DNA of 64,000 nt from Siphonodentalium dalli (taxonomy: Eukaryota; Mollusca; Scaphopoda; Gadilida; Siphonodentaliidae), in the NCBI GenBank assembly GCA_032622095.1, contig CP136067.1, forward strand, positions 181,446,556 through 181,510,555. Reading direction: 5' to 3'. The translations under genes and the position numbers were made by a program. Below the pieces are notes generated by a model. The model was not told the DNA's origin, searched no databases, and worked only from the letters and a program-made list of their open reading frames with translations. This document shows, piece by piece, positions 20,635 to 30,639 of the stretch (the stretch's first letter is position 1; each line of letters starts with the position of its first letter).

Positions 20635-23600
20635 TTACAGTAGGTGTGAGACATCAATGGCAGATATAAATTTTAAAACACATTTGGGTCTTTTTAAAAG
20701 ATCCTGCATGCTTGTAGCATGTAAGTACCTGGCTCGGGTTGGAGTATTTTCAGTACATTCAATTAAAATATGTTTGACTGTTAAAAGGGGGTTTCCGCTG
20801 CATGTACATACAGGAGGAGTCTCCTTCAGAATAAGATATTTATGAGTCAGACGAGTATGTCCAATTCTAAGTCTTGTAATTATAACGTCATTATGACGAG
20901 GGGAGATCTGGTTATGATTTGTATTAACTGTTGAGATGATATCTCTTAATTTATTTGATGGGAGTGAGTCCCACCTTTCTTGCCATTTTGAGTGTATATG
21001 ATTACGAATTTGTGGTTTTAAATCACTGTGTGGTAAGTTCATATTTTCTATAGGGAAAGTCAAGGCCTGTTTAGCTGCCTTGTCCACCTTTTCGTTTCCC
21101 GGGATACCCATATGGCTAGGTATCCAGTAGAATAAAACGTCGAATCTATGTTTGGACATGATATTGTATTTCTCAGTAACTTTATGTATAATTGGATGAT
21201 CAATCCGATGATTCTGCATAGCCAAAAGACAAGAAAGGGAGTCTGAACAAATTATTGATTTCCTTTTATCGTGTTGATGAATATATTCAAGTGCTTTTAA
21301 AAGAGCAATAGCTTCAGCACTAAATATGGATGTGTGGTCAGGAAGACGGGATTGTATACAGTCATGTTTACAAATGACAGCAGCAGATACCTTTTCAGCT
21401 TCCTTAGAACCATCAGTATTAACGTAAGTATAGTCTTGATGACTATTCCGGAATTCATTAAAATGTTGTTGGTATATGATGGGACTTGTTTCCTTTTTCT
21501 TCAAACTATGTAATTCGGAATGAACTACGGGTCGTTTTGAGAGCCACGGAGGTGCTCTTGGTAATTTGTATTGAGCTACATCTATAAAATCGATACCTGT
21601 ATTTTGTATGTGCTCTTCCATTCGTACGCCAAATGGTTGAGCAATTGTTGGTCGTTTTTTGAATTGGGAGACAAAGCATGGTCTGAATACACAATCATAT
21701 GCTGGGTTAGATTTATTGGCTGCTAGCTGAGCAGTATATTGAAGACTAAGCTTCAAACGACGATCATGTAATGATGGTTCATTTGCTTCCATGTATAAAC
21801 TCTCTACAGGAGAGGTACGAAAAGCCCCAAGACACAAACGGAGACCTTGATGATGGATAGTATCCAGTTTTTTGAGGTATGATTTACATGAAGAGGCATA
21901 CACTATTGACCCGTAGTCAAGTTTTGAACGTATGAGTGATCTATATAAATGTATCAGAACAGTGAAGTCAGAACCCCATGAATTGTTAGATAAAACTTTC
22001 AACAAATTGAGAGTTCTGAGACAACGAGTCTTCAGATCCTCAATGTGTGACCTAAATGTAAGTCTCCGGTCAAAAATGAGACCCAGAAATTTTGTTTCAT
22101 CAACAACGACAAGTTGGTCCTTATCAAGTTTTAAAACAGGATGGTCATGTTGTTTACGTTTCCTACAAAAGTGCACACACTTTGTTTTGGATATTGAAAA
22201 TTTAAAACCATTTCTTTTTGACCAATCAGTAAGTTTGTTAAGGCATAGCTGTAGTTGTCTTTCTATAGTTGCCATATGCTTGCTGCTATAGCATATTACA
22301 AAATCATCTACATATAGTGATCCTAGAACATCCTTTGGGAGTGTTTTAACAATACTGTTGATCTTGATACTAAAAAGGGTTACAGAGAGTATACTTCCCT
22401 GTGGAACCCCCATCTCTTGGATAAAAGGATCCGATAGTGTAGATCCAACTTTAACTTTGAAGGTTCTATCCTTCAAGAAATTGAGAATAAAACCAGGCAG
22501 TCTGCCCCTAAGACCCATATCAGATAGGTCTTTCAAAATTCCATACTTCCAAGTGGTGTCATATGCTTTTTCTAAGTCGAAAAACACTGCGACTGCATGT
22601 TGTTGTTTTATGAAAGCTTCACGTATATATGTTTCTAGGCGCACAAGGTGGTCGAGTGTGCTTCTATGCTTTCTGAAACCACATTGCAAGTTTGAAATTA
22701 AATTATTTGTTTCTAAAAACCAGACCAGTCGATTATTCACCATCCGTTCCATTGTCTTACAAACACAGCTTGTAAGAGCAATGGGTCGATAATTCGTAGG
22801 ATTTGTATGATCTTTTCCTGCTTTTGGAATCGGTATAACATTTGCTTGTTTCCAAATGGTTGGGAAATTTCCAGATTCCCAGATCGTGTTAAAAATCTTC
22901 AACAGGGCAGCTTTGGAAGCATTTGGTAAATGTTTCAGTAATTGATAGGGGATGTCATCCGGGCCTGCCACAGTATCATGCGATTGTGATAGTGAATCTT
23001 CCAATTCTATCAATGAAAACGGTTTATTGTAATCTTCAGCATTTGTAGACCTAAAATTCAATTTTGTTTTTTCCGCCGTTTTCTTATGTCGTTTAAAATC
23101 AGCAGTGTAATTATTTGCTGAAGAGTTTTTGCCCATGGTAGCACCCAATTTGTTAGCTATTTCTGGAATATCAGTGAATGAAGTAGTTCCCTCTAGGAGA
23201 TGTTTAACTCCTTGTCTTGCGTTTTTTCCACGAATTTTTTTTATCATCTGCCAAACTTTTCTCGGGGGAGTTTTGTGATCTATATTATTGACGAATTTAC
23301 GCCATGATGTTTTCTTCTTGTTACAGATGAGACGTTTGGTGACAGCTCGACACTGTCTCATATTATTTAAATTTGACAGACAGGGAAAACGACGGTATTG
23401 TCGTTCTGCTCTCTTTCTGTGATGAATGGATTGTTTAATATCCTCATCAAACCATGGCTTACGTTTAAATGAATTTGTCGAGGATTTTGGTATTGTTTCT
23501 TCAGCAATACTAGTAAGTATATCATTGAAAGTAGCAATCTGATTGACTGTATTTGCGAAGGCATCAGAGATAATTCTTTCTTCACATCTTTGTTGGAATA

Positions 23601-24318
23601 ATGTCCAATCTGCTTTATTAAATTTCCAATATTGGTGAGGGTCGTGTTCTGGTTGCTTACTTTCAATGATAATAGGAAAGTGATCACTACTGTGTAGATC
23701 GCTGCAGATATTCCAGTCAAAATCTGCGAAGATCTCACCTTGAGATAGGGTAAGGTCTATGGCAGTGTATGATCCGTTTCCTGAATGTATGAAGGTTGGA
23801 TTTCCGTCATTAAAAATGCATAGCTGTTGATGGCCTAAAAAAATTTCAACAATATTACCTTGTGTATCTGTATGGATACAAGAGTCATCCCAAAGTGAGT
23901 TATGCGCATTGAAATCTCCTAGTAAAATATATGGTGAAGGAAGTTGGGATGTGAGGTTTATAAAATCTTGTTCTGTAGGAGATGACTTTGGAGGTATATA
24001 AACTGAACAAACTGTGATAGTTTTGGATAGTGTAATTCTTAATGCAACTGCTTGGATATTTGTATTGAGTTGTACAGTGCTATGAATGATAGTATTTTTC
24101 ACTAAGATACTTGAGCCACCTGTGGCCCTACCATCTGTTCCAACTGGACCATATTTTGAGTATATCTGATAATTTTTTAGGGATATAGAGTCTGTTTGTT
24201 TCAGGTGTGTTTCCTGAAGACAAATAACTGCAGGGTTGAACTCTTGAGTCAATAAGGCTACTTCTGAGTGATTATTTTTAAAACCTCGAACATTCCATTG
24301 TACGATTTTGTGAGCCAT
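20635..24318 (-). CDS. LINE ORF2: endonuclease, reverse transcriptase, RNase H
   Basis: The protein has 1227 residues and no interruptions. Residues 1-218 form an AP-type endonuclease that nicks target DNA (QETH with Glu36, GDFNAH 134-139, SDH 211-213). Residues about 450-760 form the reverse transcriptase (NYRPIALTS near 509, FFDLEKAYDTTW near 580, MGVPQGSILS near 636, YVDD 669-672). Residues 965-1085 form RNase H with the acidic set Asp968, Glu1002, Asp1026 and a late His1069/Asp1079. A C-terminal Cys/His finger follows (Cys1171, Cys1173, His1183, Cys1188). All catalytic residues are present. The start ATG is two bases after the ORF1 stop (TAATCATG), which suggests stop-and-restart translation. 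It acts in target-primed reverse transcription. Confidence 0.96.
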   Translation of the reverse strand: MAHKIVQWNVRGFKNNHSEVALLTQEFNPAVICLQETHLKQTDSISLKNYQIYSKYGPVGTDGRATGGSSILVKNTIIHSTVQLNTNIQAVALRITLSKTITVCSVYIPPKSSPTEQDFINLTSQLPSPYILLGDFNAHNSLWDDSCIHTDTQGNIVEIFLGHQQLCIFNDGNPTFIHSGNGSYTAIDLTLSQGEIFADFDWNICSDLHSSDHFPIIIESKQPEHDPHQYWKFNKADWTLFQQRCEERIISDAFANTVNQIATFNDILTSIAEETIPKSSTNSFKRKPWFDEDIKQSIHHRKRAERQYRRFPCLSNLNNMRQCRAVTKRLICNKKKTSWRKFVNNIDHKTPPRKVWQMIKKIRGKNARQGVKHLLEGTTSFTDIPEIANKLGATMGKNSSANNYTADFKRHKKTAEKTKLNFRSTNAEDYNKPFSLIELEDSLSQSHDTVAGPDDIPYQLLKHLPNASKAALLKIFNTIWESGNFPTIWKQANVIPIPKAGKDHTNPTNYRPIALTSCVCKTMERMVNNRLVWFLETNNLISNLQCGFRKHRSTLDHLVRLETYIREAFIKQQHAVAVFFDLEKAYDTTWKYGILKDLSDMGLRGRLPGFILNFLKDRTFKVKVGSTLSDPFIQEMGVPQGSILSVTLFSIKINSIVKTLPKDVLGSLYVDDFVICYSSKHMATIERQLQLCLNKLTDWSKRNGFKFSISKTKCVHFCRKRKQHDHPVLKLDKDQLVVVDETKFLGLIFDRRLTFRSHIEDLKTRCLRTLNLLKVLSNNSWGSDFTVLIHLYRSLIRSKLDYGSIVYASSCKSYLKKLDTIHHQGLRLCLGAFRTSPVESLYMEANEPSLHDRRLKLSLQYTAQLAANKSNPAYDCVFRPCFVSQFKKRPTIAQPFGVRMEEHIQNTGIDFIDVAQYKLPRAPPWLSKRPVVHSELHSLKKKETSPIIYQQHFNEFRNSHQDYTYVNTDGSKEAEKVSAAVICKHDCIQSRLPDHTSIFSAEAIALLKALEYIHQHDKRKSIICSDSLSCLLAMQNHRIDHPIIHKVTEKYNIMSKHRFDVLFYWIPSHMGIPGNEKVDKAAKQALTFPIENMNLPHSDLKPQIRNHIHSKWQERWDSLPSNKLRDIISTVNTNHNQISPRHNDVIITRLRIGHTRLTHKYLILKETPPVCTCSGNPLLTVKHILIECTENTPTRARYLHATSMQDLLKRPKCVLKFISAIDVSHLL

Positions 24319-24320
24319 GA

Positions 24321-25769
24321 TTATGGTGGGGTAATTTTTGTGATCTCCACCCCATTCCGAATCTTGATGTCGGGATCTGGTGGAGGTCTGGATGATTCTG
24401 GTTTGGATAGTCCAAGGGAGGGATTTATCTCCCCTGTGGATTGACTATCCATCATTTCAGTATCAGCTATCTCAATTTGGGATAGAGCACTGAATAGATT
24501 CCTTGTGCTAAGTGGGGTGAATTTTATTATGTCACCAGACATAGTTTCAAATTGGTCTTTGGACTTTTCAGTCTTACTCATCCTCTGGGAAGGAGGGTGG
24601 AGCTGTGGTGTACTTATAATTTCCTTCTTCTTACTTGGAGCAACAATTGGCTTGTTTTGATTAGTATTTGTTTTCTTCGGGACAAATCTTTTCAAGGGTG
24701 AGAAAGCTACTTTGTCTTGTTCTGTTATGTTTTCTGTCTGTGAACTTGAGGATGGTTTATAAATCATCTGATTTCTTGGGGCTATTTGCCGATAATTATT
24801 GATGGAGTCTGCTGGATTTGGATTTTGAACCCTTGTTATAGGGTGATAGGAAACAGTTGTTTGTGCATAGGAATCTTTTGAGTTTTTCATTGTAATTGAT
24901 TTTATTATTTGTGAGAATGATTTACTTGTTTCTAATGTATTTGTAGTATTCTTAGCTATAACAATATTCCGAGCTTCTGGGAATGATACATTCTGTAGGG
25001 TTTTAACTTTTTGGATTTCAAACTCTTCGAGCCATTTTGGACACTTTCTATATGATGCAATATGATCTTCTGAACAGTTGACGCATTTTGGCTTTTGTGA
25101 GCACTGTTCGTCACCAATTGTGTGTTTGTCTTCACCACATCTAAGGCATGTTTCTTGTCGTCTGCATTGATTTTGACCATGGCCATATCTCTGACACTTG
25201 AAACATCTTAACGGGTTTGGAATGAAAGGGGAAACTTTCATTTTCATATATCCTACTATAATTGAGTCAGGTGGAGTGGTGTGGTCAAATGTCAGAAGAT
25301 ACGATCCAAGGGGGATGATTTTATCGCCCTCCTTCCTCGTGAACCTTCTCACACTTGTCACTTCTTGGGTTTTAAGACCTTCTAAAATTTCACTCTCTGG
25401 AACACCATCTAAATCCCTTGTTCTTATTAAGCCCTTGGAGCTATTTAAAGCCGAATGTAAAGTCACAGTAACAGGAACATCAGCCAGTGATGTCACATTC
25501 AGAAGATTATCAACTTGTGTTTTCTTGATTGATTCTAGTAAAAGGCTACCATTTCTTAATTTCTTAATAGAGTTTATTTCACCAGCAAGACCTCTAAGAC
25601 CCTTATCAATTACGAAAGGAGATAATTTCAAAGGGGAATCATCTTTAGATTTCAAAACTAGAAATTTTTTATATGGAATTGATGTTTTATTGACTGGTAG
25701 AAATTCTTCAAGTGGGAGTGTTCTCCTTCTTTTCAATGGTATTTGGTTTGTTTGAGTTGAATTAATCAT
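24321..25769 (-). CDS. LINE ORF1: RNA-binding zinc-knuckle protein
   Basis: The protein has 482 residues from ATG 25769. The frame is open 13 codons further up, but only from TTG. Three gag-type zinc knuckles lie in a row: CFKCQRYGHGQNQC (about 189-202), CLRCGEDKHTIGDEQC (208-223) and CVNCSEDHIASYRKC (229-243). The region before them (about 30-185) looks like the RRM-like fold found in ORF1 proteins of I and jockey elements. The tail (about 245-482) is rich in Ser, Pro, Lys and Gln and probably disordered. The expected role is to coat LINE RNA in the ribonucleoprotein particle. It ends two bases before the ORF2 start. Confidence 0.93.
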   Translation of the reverse strand: MINSTQTNQIPLKRRRTLPLEEFLPVNKTSIPYKKFLVLKSKDDSPLKLSPFVIDKGLRGLAGEINSIKKLRNGSLLLESIKKTQVDNLLNVTSLADVPVTVTLHSALNSSKGLIRTRDLDGVPESEILEGLKTQEVTSVRRFTRKEGDKIIPLGSYLLTFDHTTPPDSIIVGYMKMKVSPFIPNPLRCFKCQRYGHGQNQCRRQETCLRCGEDKHTIGDEQCSQKPKCVNCSEDHIASYRKCPKWLEEFEIQKVKTLQNVSFPEARNIVIAKNTTNTLETSKSFSQIIKSITMKNSKDSYAQTTVSYHPITRVQNPNPADSINNYRQIAPRNQMIYKPSSSSQTENITEQDKVAFSPLKRFVPKKTNTNQNKPIVAPSKKKEIISTPQLHPPSQRMSKTEKSKDQFETMSGDIIKFTPLSTRNLFSALSQIEIADTEMMDSQSTGEINPSLGLSKPESSRPPPDPDIKIRNGVEITKITPP

Positions 25770-26315
25770 GTTATGTAGTATTATTATTCGGTGTACTGGG
25801 ACTGCCAACCGCCACGGATTACCCTTATATCAACGGGCCAACGCAGAGCCTGGTAGTTATTCGTCAGGTTGTGTTGAGCAGTTACCGGTTCACTATACTG
25901 TCACAGTTTGAACCACATATGCAACTTCAAACCGATCGATTGACTCGTTGAGCCACCGCCTTCTGAGGAGTGAAATAATGTCAAGATATAAACCCCACAA
26001 AATTCAGCACAACAGCCATGAAATCATTACAATCCATACTGGGTCGAAAAAAAAGACATTTCTCTCCTCAGGGCATGTCATGACAAGAGCCGATCAGTCA
26101 AGCCGAGCCAACTTGACCGCCTGTCTAGAGTGAATCCTGGGCCAAAGGAGCGTGTTGCAGGAACAGATTCCGCAGGAAATGTCCCACTCAACTCACCAGG
26201 ACCCCATTTTCCACTCGCACAGGTCGCACCTCACGGCAAACGAGGCGCCACATTAGGGGATTCCTACCCCTCGCAGTGGTGCGGTAGGCCTATTCTACCC
26301 CGGGCCCACACAGGG
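25770..26315 (-). promoter_or_regulatory. LINE 5' untranslated region, likely internal promoter
   Basis: About 545 bp lie between the upstream end of the LINE (CCCTGTGTGGGCCC on the minus strand) and the ORF1 start. It is more GC-rich than the surroundings. Non-LTR elements of this type normally carry an internal promoter here. The promoter role is inferred, since no specific motif was identified. Confidence 0.6.
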
Positions 26316-27110
26316 TGACCCCAAAATGACTCGTTCCCATCTACATGTCAATGTTAACATCCATGACAAATTTCATGATGATCAGACCAAAGGTACGACC
26401 TGTAACCCGTGCTAATGGATTGAATTTTGCAATCCAAGATGGCTGCTGGGGGCCATGTTATTTGTCCGAATGATCCCAAAATGACTCGTTCCCATCTACA
26501 TTCCAATTTCAACAGCCATGACAAATTTTATGATGATCAGACTAAAGAGACGACCTGTAGCCCGTGCTAAAGGATTTAGTCATACAAAGAGTAAGTCTAA
26601 GATGGCTGCCGGCGGCCATGTTTTTTTGGCCTAATGACCCCAAAATTACTCGTTCCCATCTACATGTCAATGTTAACATCCATGAAATGTTTTATGATGA
26701 TCCGACCAAAGGTACGACCTGTAGGCCGTGCCAAAGAATTTATTCATGCAAAGAGTAAAATCTAAGATGGCTGCCGAACAACCCCAAAATTACTCGTTCC
26801 CATCTACATGTCAATATTAACATCCATGACAAATTTCATTATGATCAGAAGAACAGTACGACCTGTAGCCCGTGCTAATGGATTGAATATTGAAATCCAA
26901 GATGGCCACTGGCGGCCATGTTTTTTTCCCGAATGACCCCAAAATGACCCTTTCCCATCTACATGTCAATGTCAACAGCTATGCCAAATTTGATAATGAT
27001 CCGACCAAAGGTACGACCTGTAGCCCGTGCTAGAGGAAATTGTTGACGCATCACACACGCACACACACACACACGGACGACAAAGCCATGGCAATAGCTC
27101 AAACTTTACA
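26316..27110. repeat. Right part of the tandem-repeat element split by the LINE
   Basis: This begins with the second TGACCCCAAAAT (26316-26327). It has about five units of 145-165 bp, then (AC)n near 27056-27074, then GACAAAGCCATGGCAATAGC and the end TTTACAAAGTAAAGTTGAGC. The end is the reverse complement of the start of the 47581-48402 copy. Confidence 0.85.
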
Positions 27111-27348
27111 AAGTAAAGTTGAGCTAAAAACTAATCATATAAGAATGGCCTGTGCAAAAGATATGCTTGAGTATAAAACTCGCCATTGTATACACTAGAT
27201 ATTGAATTACCGTTATGTGGACTTTGTGCTAACACGGGCTGACCAATTTTGTATTATCTAATCAAAGAACATTTATCATAATGACATTGGCCATCCTCTA
27301 CTCTAAACTAGAGTAGGTTCCTGTAGGTTCGGGGTTAAACCATTTGGG
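27111..27348. other. No feature recognised
   Basis: Short AT-rich stretch between the tandem-repeat element and the MITE that carries the Helitron. It contains CTCTAAACTAGAGTAGG. Nothing coding is seen. Confidence 0.4.
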
Positions 27349-28270
27349 TTAATATGCGAGTCTCACATGGTATATATCTATTATATATTTTGAAAGATCT
27401 GTGTGTTTGTTTGTGTGTGTGTGTGTTTGAAATCGATGGACTCGAAAACGACTAAGCCAATTTCGATGAAATTTGGTATTTGGATGTGTTTTCGGCCGGA
27501 GACGAACATAGGCATATTTATTTGTCCGTGCGAGGTCAACTTTTCACGTGCGGAGGTCAAATCTGTTTTTACGCCGTTTTTGCGCTAATATATTTCAGTT
27601 CGGTGCTCACAAATCGATTCGATATAGCGCGAATAATAAATTGCCAGTCATATAATTTGCACGGTTAGAATCTGTGGCGTGTCCTCTTTCCAACGATATA
27701 TAATATGTATGTATCCGTTTTAGTTATCTGCCTCAATTATTAGGTACAAGTGGTCCGATGCTTTTATCGGGATAAAATCAATGCGTAATTTCTATGACGT
27801 CGTCAGAGGTCATAAAGTTAGATTACGTTAACTCTCACCCTGCCGATGCATTTGACTGTGTCGCGTTAACTCATCACCGGCCGAGGTATCCGCAAATGAC
27901 ATTGGGCTATATATCTCGGAAACGGGTGTAGCTATCGACTTGAAATTTGGTATGTGAATGTATCTTTCCCCGGATACGAATTTGATCGGGTCGCCGAGCA
28001 CGTGCGACACCAGCTTCGCGCATGCGCAGACCAGATCTAGGAAACGGGTGGAGCAATCGACTTGAAATTTGGTTTTTGAATAGCCCGGACGAAGTCGGGT
28101 CACCTTCTAGTAATATATACACTGGCTTACAAGGTAAAGGTAAATATTGTTAGGCCAATGCATTCCCTTATAGGCTATATTCGAGGCTATGCATGGGAGA
28201 CTCGTAGGCCTATAAAATAATGCATTGTCACCGGGTTTTCGCAACATTTTAGGAATCATGGAAGGGTTAA
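27349..28270. mobile_element. TTAA-type MITE split by a Helitron
   Basis: The left piece (27349-27376) has ATATGCGAGTCTCACATGG. The right piece (28111-28270) has ATACACTGGCTTACAAGGT, GGCCAATGCATTC and GGAAGGGTTAA. Joined, they follow the layout of the MITE at 16892-17154. The left terminal part seems shortened. Confidence 0.75.
27377..28110 (+). mobile_element. Non-autonomous Helitron-like element
   Basis: This is a 734-bp insertion that starts with TC (TCTATTATATATTTTG). It contains GACTCGAAAACGACTAAGCC and ATTTCGATGAAATTTGGTAT, sequence typical of animal Helitrons. It ends with a hairpin (CCCGGACGAAGTCGGG) followed by CACCTTCTAG and a T. It sits between A and T with no target duplication. 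TC at the start, a terminal hairpin and CTAG at the end are the Helitron rules. No Rep/helicase gene is present. Confidence 0.85.
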
Positions 28271-29215
28271 TTAATCACAAGACAATATGTACTGATCAAG
28301 TTCGAATGTAGGCCGGGTCGTTCAGTGTGCAGTCTATATGTACTTACAATGTATTGCACTTGGATGTCACCCTGCTAACCCTTTTCTGCTTCTATACAGG
28401 AAATATCTATGGTCAGCATGGGCTTATCCGAGCTAAATCATCTCTCAGTTGCAGTAGGGGTGGGGGGACGGCATCCGGGTTCCTGTATGTAAATAGTTGT
28501 GGCAATCTATTTCAGACTTGTATACCGTTTCTGATATATGATTTTACTGTTGTTACATTTTAACACAGATTTTCAATTGTTATGGGTGCTCTTACATTTG
28601 TTTCAGGGTAGCATTTATATCCTAGATAAAGTGTGTCGCGCTGGCGAATCATTCGTTAATTATTGTATTAACCCCCGAAGTATAGCTTACGTCAGTTGGA
28701 TATATGGTCAAGTGCAGGTTTGTATATTCTCTAGTGCATTTCAGCTTGCTGAGCGCATGAATTATAATATTAATGGTATTTACAAGTATATGTAAATGTT
28801 TTGTTTAAGAGGGTGGTGTGGCAGTGTTAAAATATATTACATATGTGTGTGAATGTGGCAGAAAGCAATATGTGTGTGTCAGTAGAAAGTGTATATAGTA
28901 TGTAAACATATAGTGTGAAAGTTGGAGCTGGTCTGATTAAGTTACCTCAGTTAAAAAGCCAACCCAAACAATTAAATACTTCTGCATGGTAACAGTAAAG
29001 TTCAATACTTATTCTATATACTTCTGTTTTCCCGCCACCATCCCACCTGCACCAGATTCTAACTTTTTATCCCTCTTTGAAATCTAGTGCCTGGCTGTTC
29101 TCTCTATCTAATATCTAGCCCCCAGAACATGTCCGGCGGTCATGTAGTTCGTAACAGTCGGTCTTGGAGAGTAGTAAGAATAAAAACCATCTCCATTATA
29201 ACGATCTAAGATACA
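28271..29215. other. No gene recognised
   Basis: AT-rich, single-copy looking sequence. Two overlapping short open frames on + (28327-28563 and 28538-28795) match nothing I know. This could be intergenic DNA or an intron. Confidence 0.4.
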
Positions 29216-29218
29216 GGG

Positions 29219-29326
29219 AGTCCGGTGGCCAATTAAAAAAAAGTATGCTCACGCATATACAGGCACACGTGGATATAAATTTATATTATGCATGAGCATA
29301 CTTTTTTTTAATTGGCCACCGGACAC
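29219..29326. repeat. 108-bp foldback
   Basis: The arms are AGTCCGGTGGCCAATTAAAA plus AAAGTATGCTCA and their complement, around a loop near 29270. It is a small palindromic MITE of a family not seen elsewhere in the window. Confidence 0.8.
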
Positions 29327-29412
29327 CATGCAAATTAAATATATATTGTATGTCTCCTCGTGAAACACGATATACATGCACCATTGTGTGGCGTAAATTT
29401 AATTGCCTAAAG

Positions 29413-29670
29413 CATGGGACGAACACATTGGATTTATTAGACCGTGCATGGGACGAACACATTGGATTTATTAGACCGTGCATGCCGTTGCATGGGACGA
29501 ACACATTGGATTTATTAGACCGTGCATGGGACGAACACATTGGATTTATTAGACCGTGCATGGGACGAACACATTGGATTTATTAGACCGTGCATGGGAC
29601 GAACACATTGGATTTATTAGACCGTGCATGGGACGAACACATTGGATTTATTAGACCGTGCATGCCGTTG
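29413..29670. repeat. 34-bp minisatellite, 7 units
   Basis: The unit CATGGGACGAACACATTGGA, TTTATTAGACCGTG is repeated seven times with almost no change. After unit 2 and unit 7 a 10-bp CATGCCGTTG occurs, so the array has its own internal structure of 2 + 5 units. Confidence 0.95.
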
Positions 29671-30278
29671 CATATGGCCTCAACTACCACGATCAGCTGC
29701 ACTTTTCGGTTGTAAGTCAACGACCGGTGCCCTTATAAAGTAAACTATCTGCATGTCCACATTGCATAACAGCACACTATGCCCATGCTATCGACATCTG
29801 CATCGATTTAAACTCGACATCATCTTATTGGAGCTCCACCGCCGGAACCATATAGAGAACTCATATATTCTCGCGCTGCCAGATCATGAGAAACTGTGTC
29901 AGAAACTCAGTGAGCTCGAAACCTTGACCTTTGTTTGCTTTAAACCTGCTTACTCGCTGTTGCATGCATATACATATTGTTAACATCATCTACATTGAAT
30001 TCATTACTTCGGTTATTGCAAATTGTGGCCGTCGAATGTGATATTACAACGAGAATATATATATATATATATATTGTGATACCATCTCTATAAAAAGGTA
30101 AGCTCTATTACAAGTTAATTTACTTTTCAGTCACATGTCATTAAGACATTCATGTAATTTATGTATGGAATTGCGGTATAAAGCAGGTCTAGAAATTGCT
30201 ATTCAATACATCAAGCCGGGCGTCGTAATTGGAACAAAAACGTGGCTCAATGGAATCCAACCGGGAAAGCCGAGTGTA
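29671..30278. other. No gene recognised
   Basis: Mixed sequence with a short (TA)n near 30057-30074. A 76-codon open frame at 29753-29983 on + has no recognisable domain. Confidence 0.4.
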
Positions 30279-30456
30279 CAGTAATGCCCTAAATAATCGA
30301 CTCCTTAACCACAGCAGAATTATGGGTAACTTTTCAGGATTTAGTCGGAAATATGGCTTGTTGCCATTCATCGGAAAACCATATTTCCGACTAAATCCTG
30401 AAAAGTTACCCATAATTCTGCTGTGGATAAGGAGTCGATTATTTAGGGCATTACTG
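30279..30456. mobile_element. Foldback MITE, CAGTAATGCCC family
   Basis: 178 bp with complementary halves and a shortened centre near 30372. It is preceded by TA. Confidence 0.88.
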
Positions 30457-30639
30457 AGTGTATATTTGTGACGCCATCAAGTTTTCAGAAATATATGTCC
30501 ACCGGGGACGTCTGGCCGCTATATAAATGATCGCAGCATCAAAGCTGGGTGGGGGCGTATTCATCAAGTTAGCACACAGGAACAAACACCCTCAATGGAA
30601 TTAACAGAATTGTGACTGACTGAAATTGGATCGGAGCTT

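Larger units (their letters stand above)
20089..26315 (-). mobile_element. Full-length I/Nimb-type non-LTR retrotransposon
   Basis: This is a 6.2-kb element on the minus strand. It has a 5' UTR (26315-25770) starting CCCTGTGTGGGCCC, ORF1, ORF2, a 3' UTR (20634-20121) and a 3' end ACGTTAAACCCC followed by (AATC)n. Both ORFs are open from end to end and the element is flanked by a perfect 12-bp target duplication. ORF2 has apurinic endonuclease, reverse transcriptase and RNase H, the I-superfamily arrangement. Clade placement (I or Nimb) is inferred from domain order. It sits inside a tandem-repeat element. It looks recent and could still be active. Confidence 0.93.

Noticed and set aside
21932-22792. 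Open frames of 119 and 144 codons on + within the intact LINE
   Set aside because: They are antisense shadows of ORF2, without recognisable motifs.
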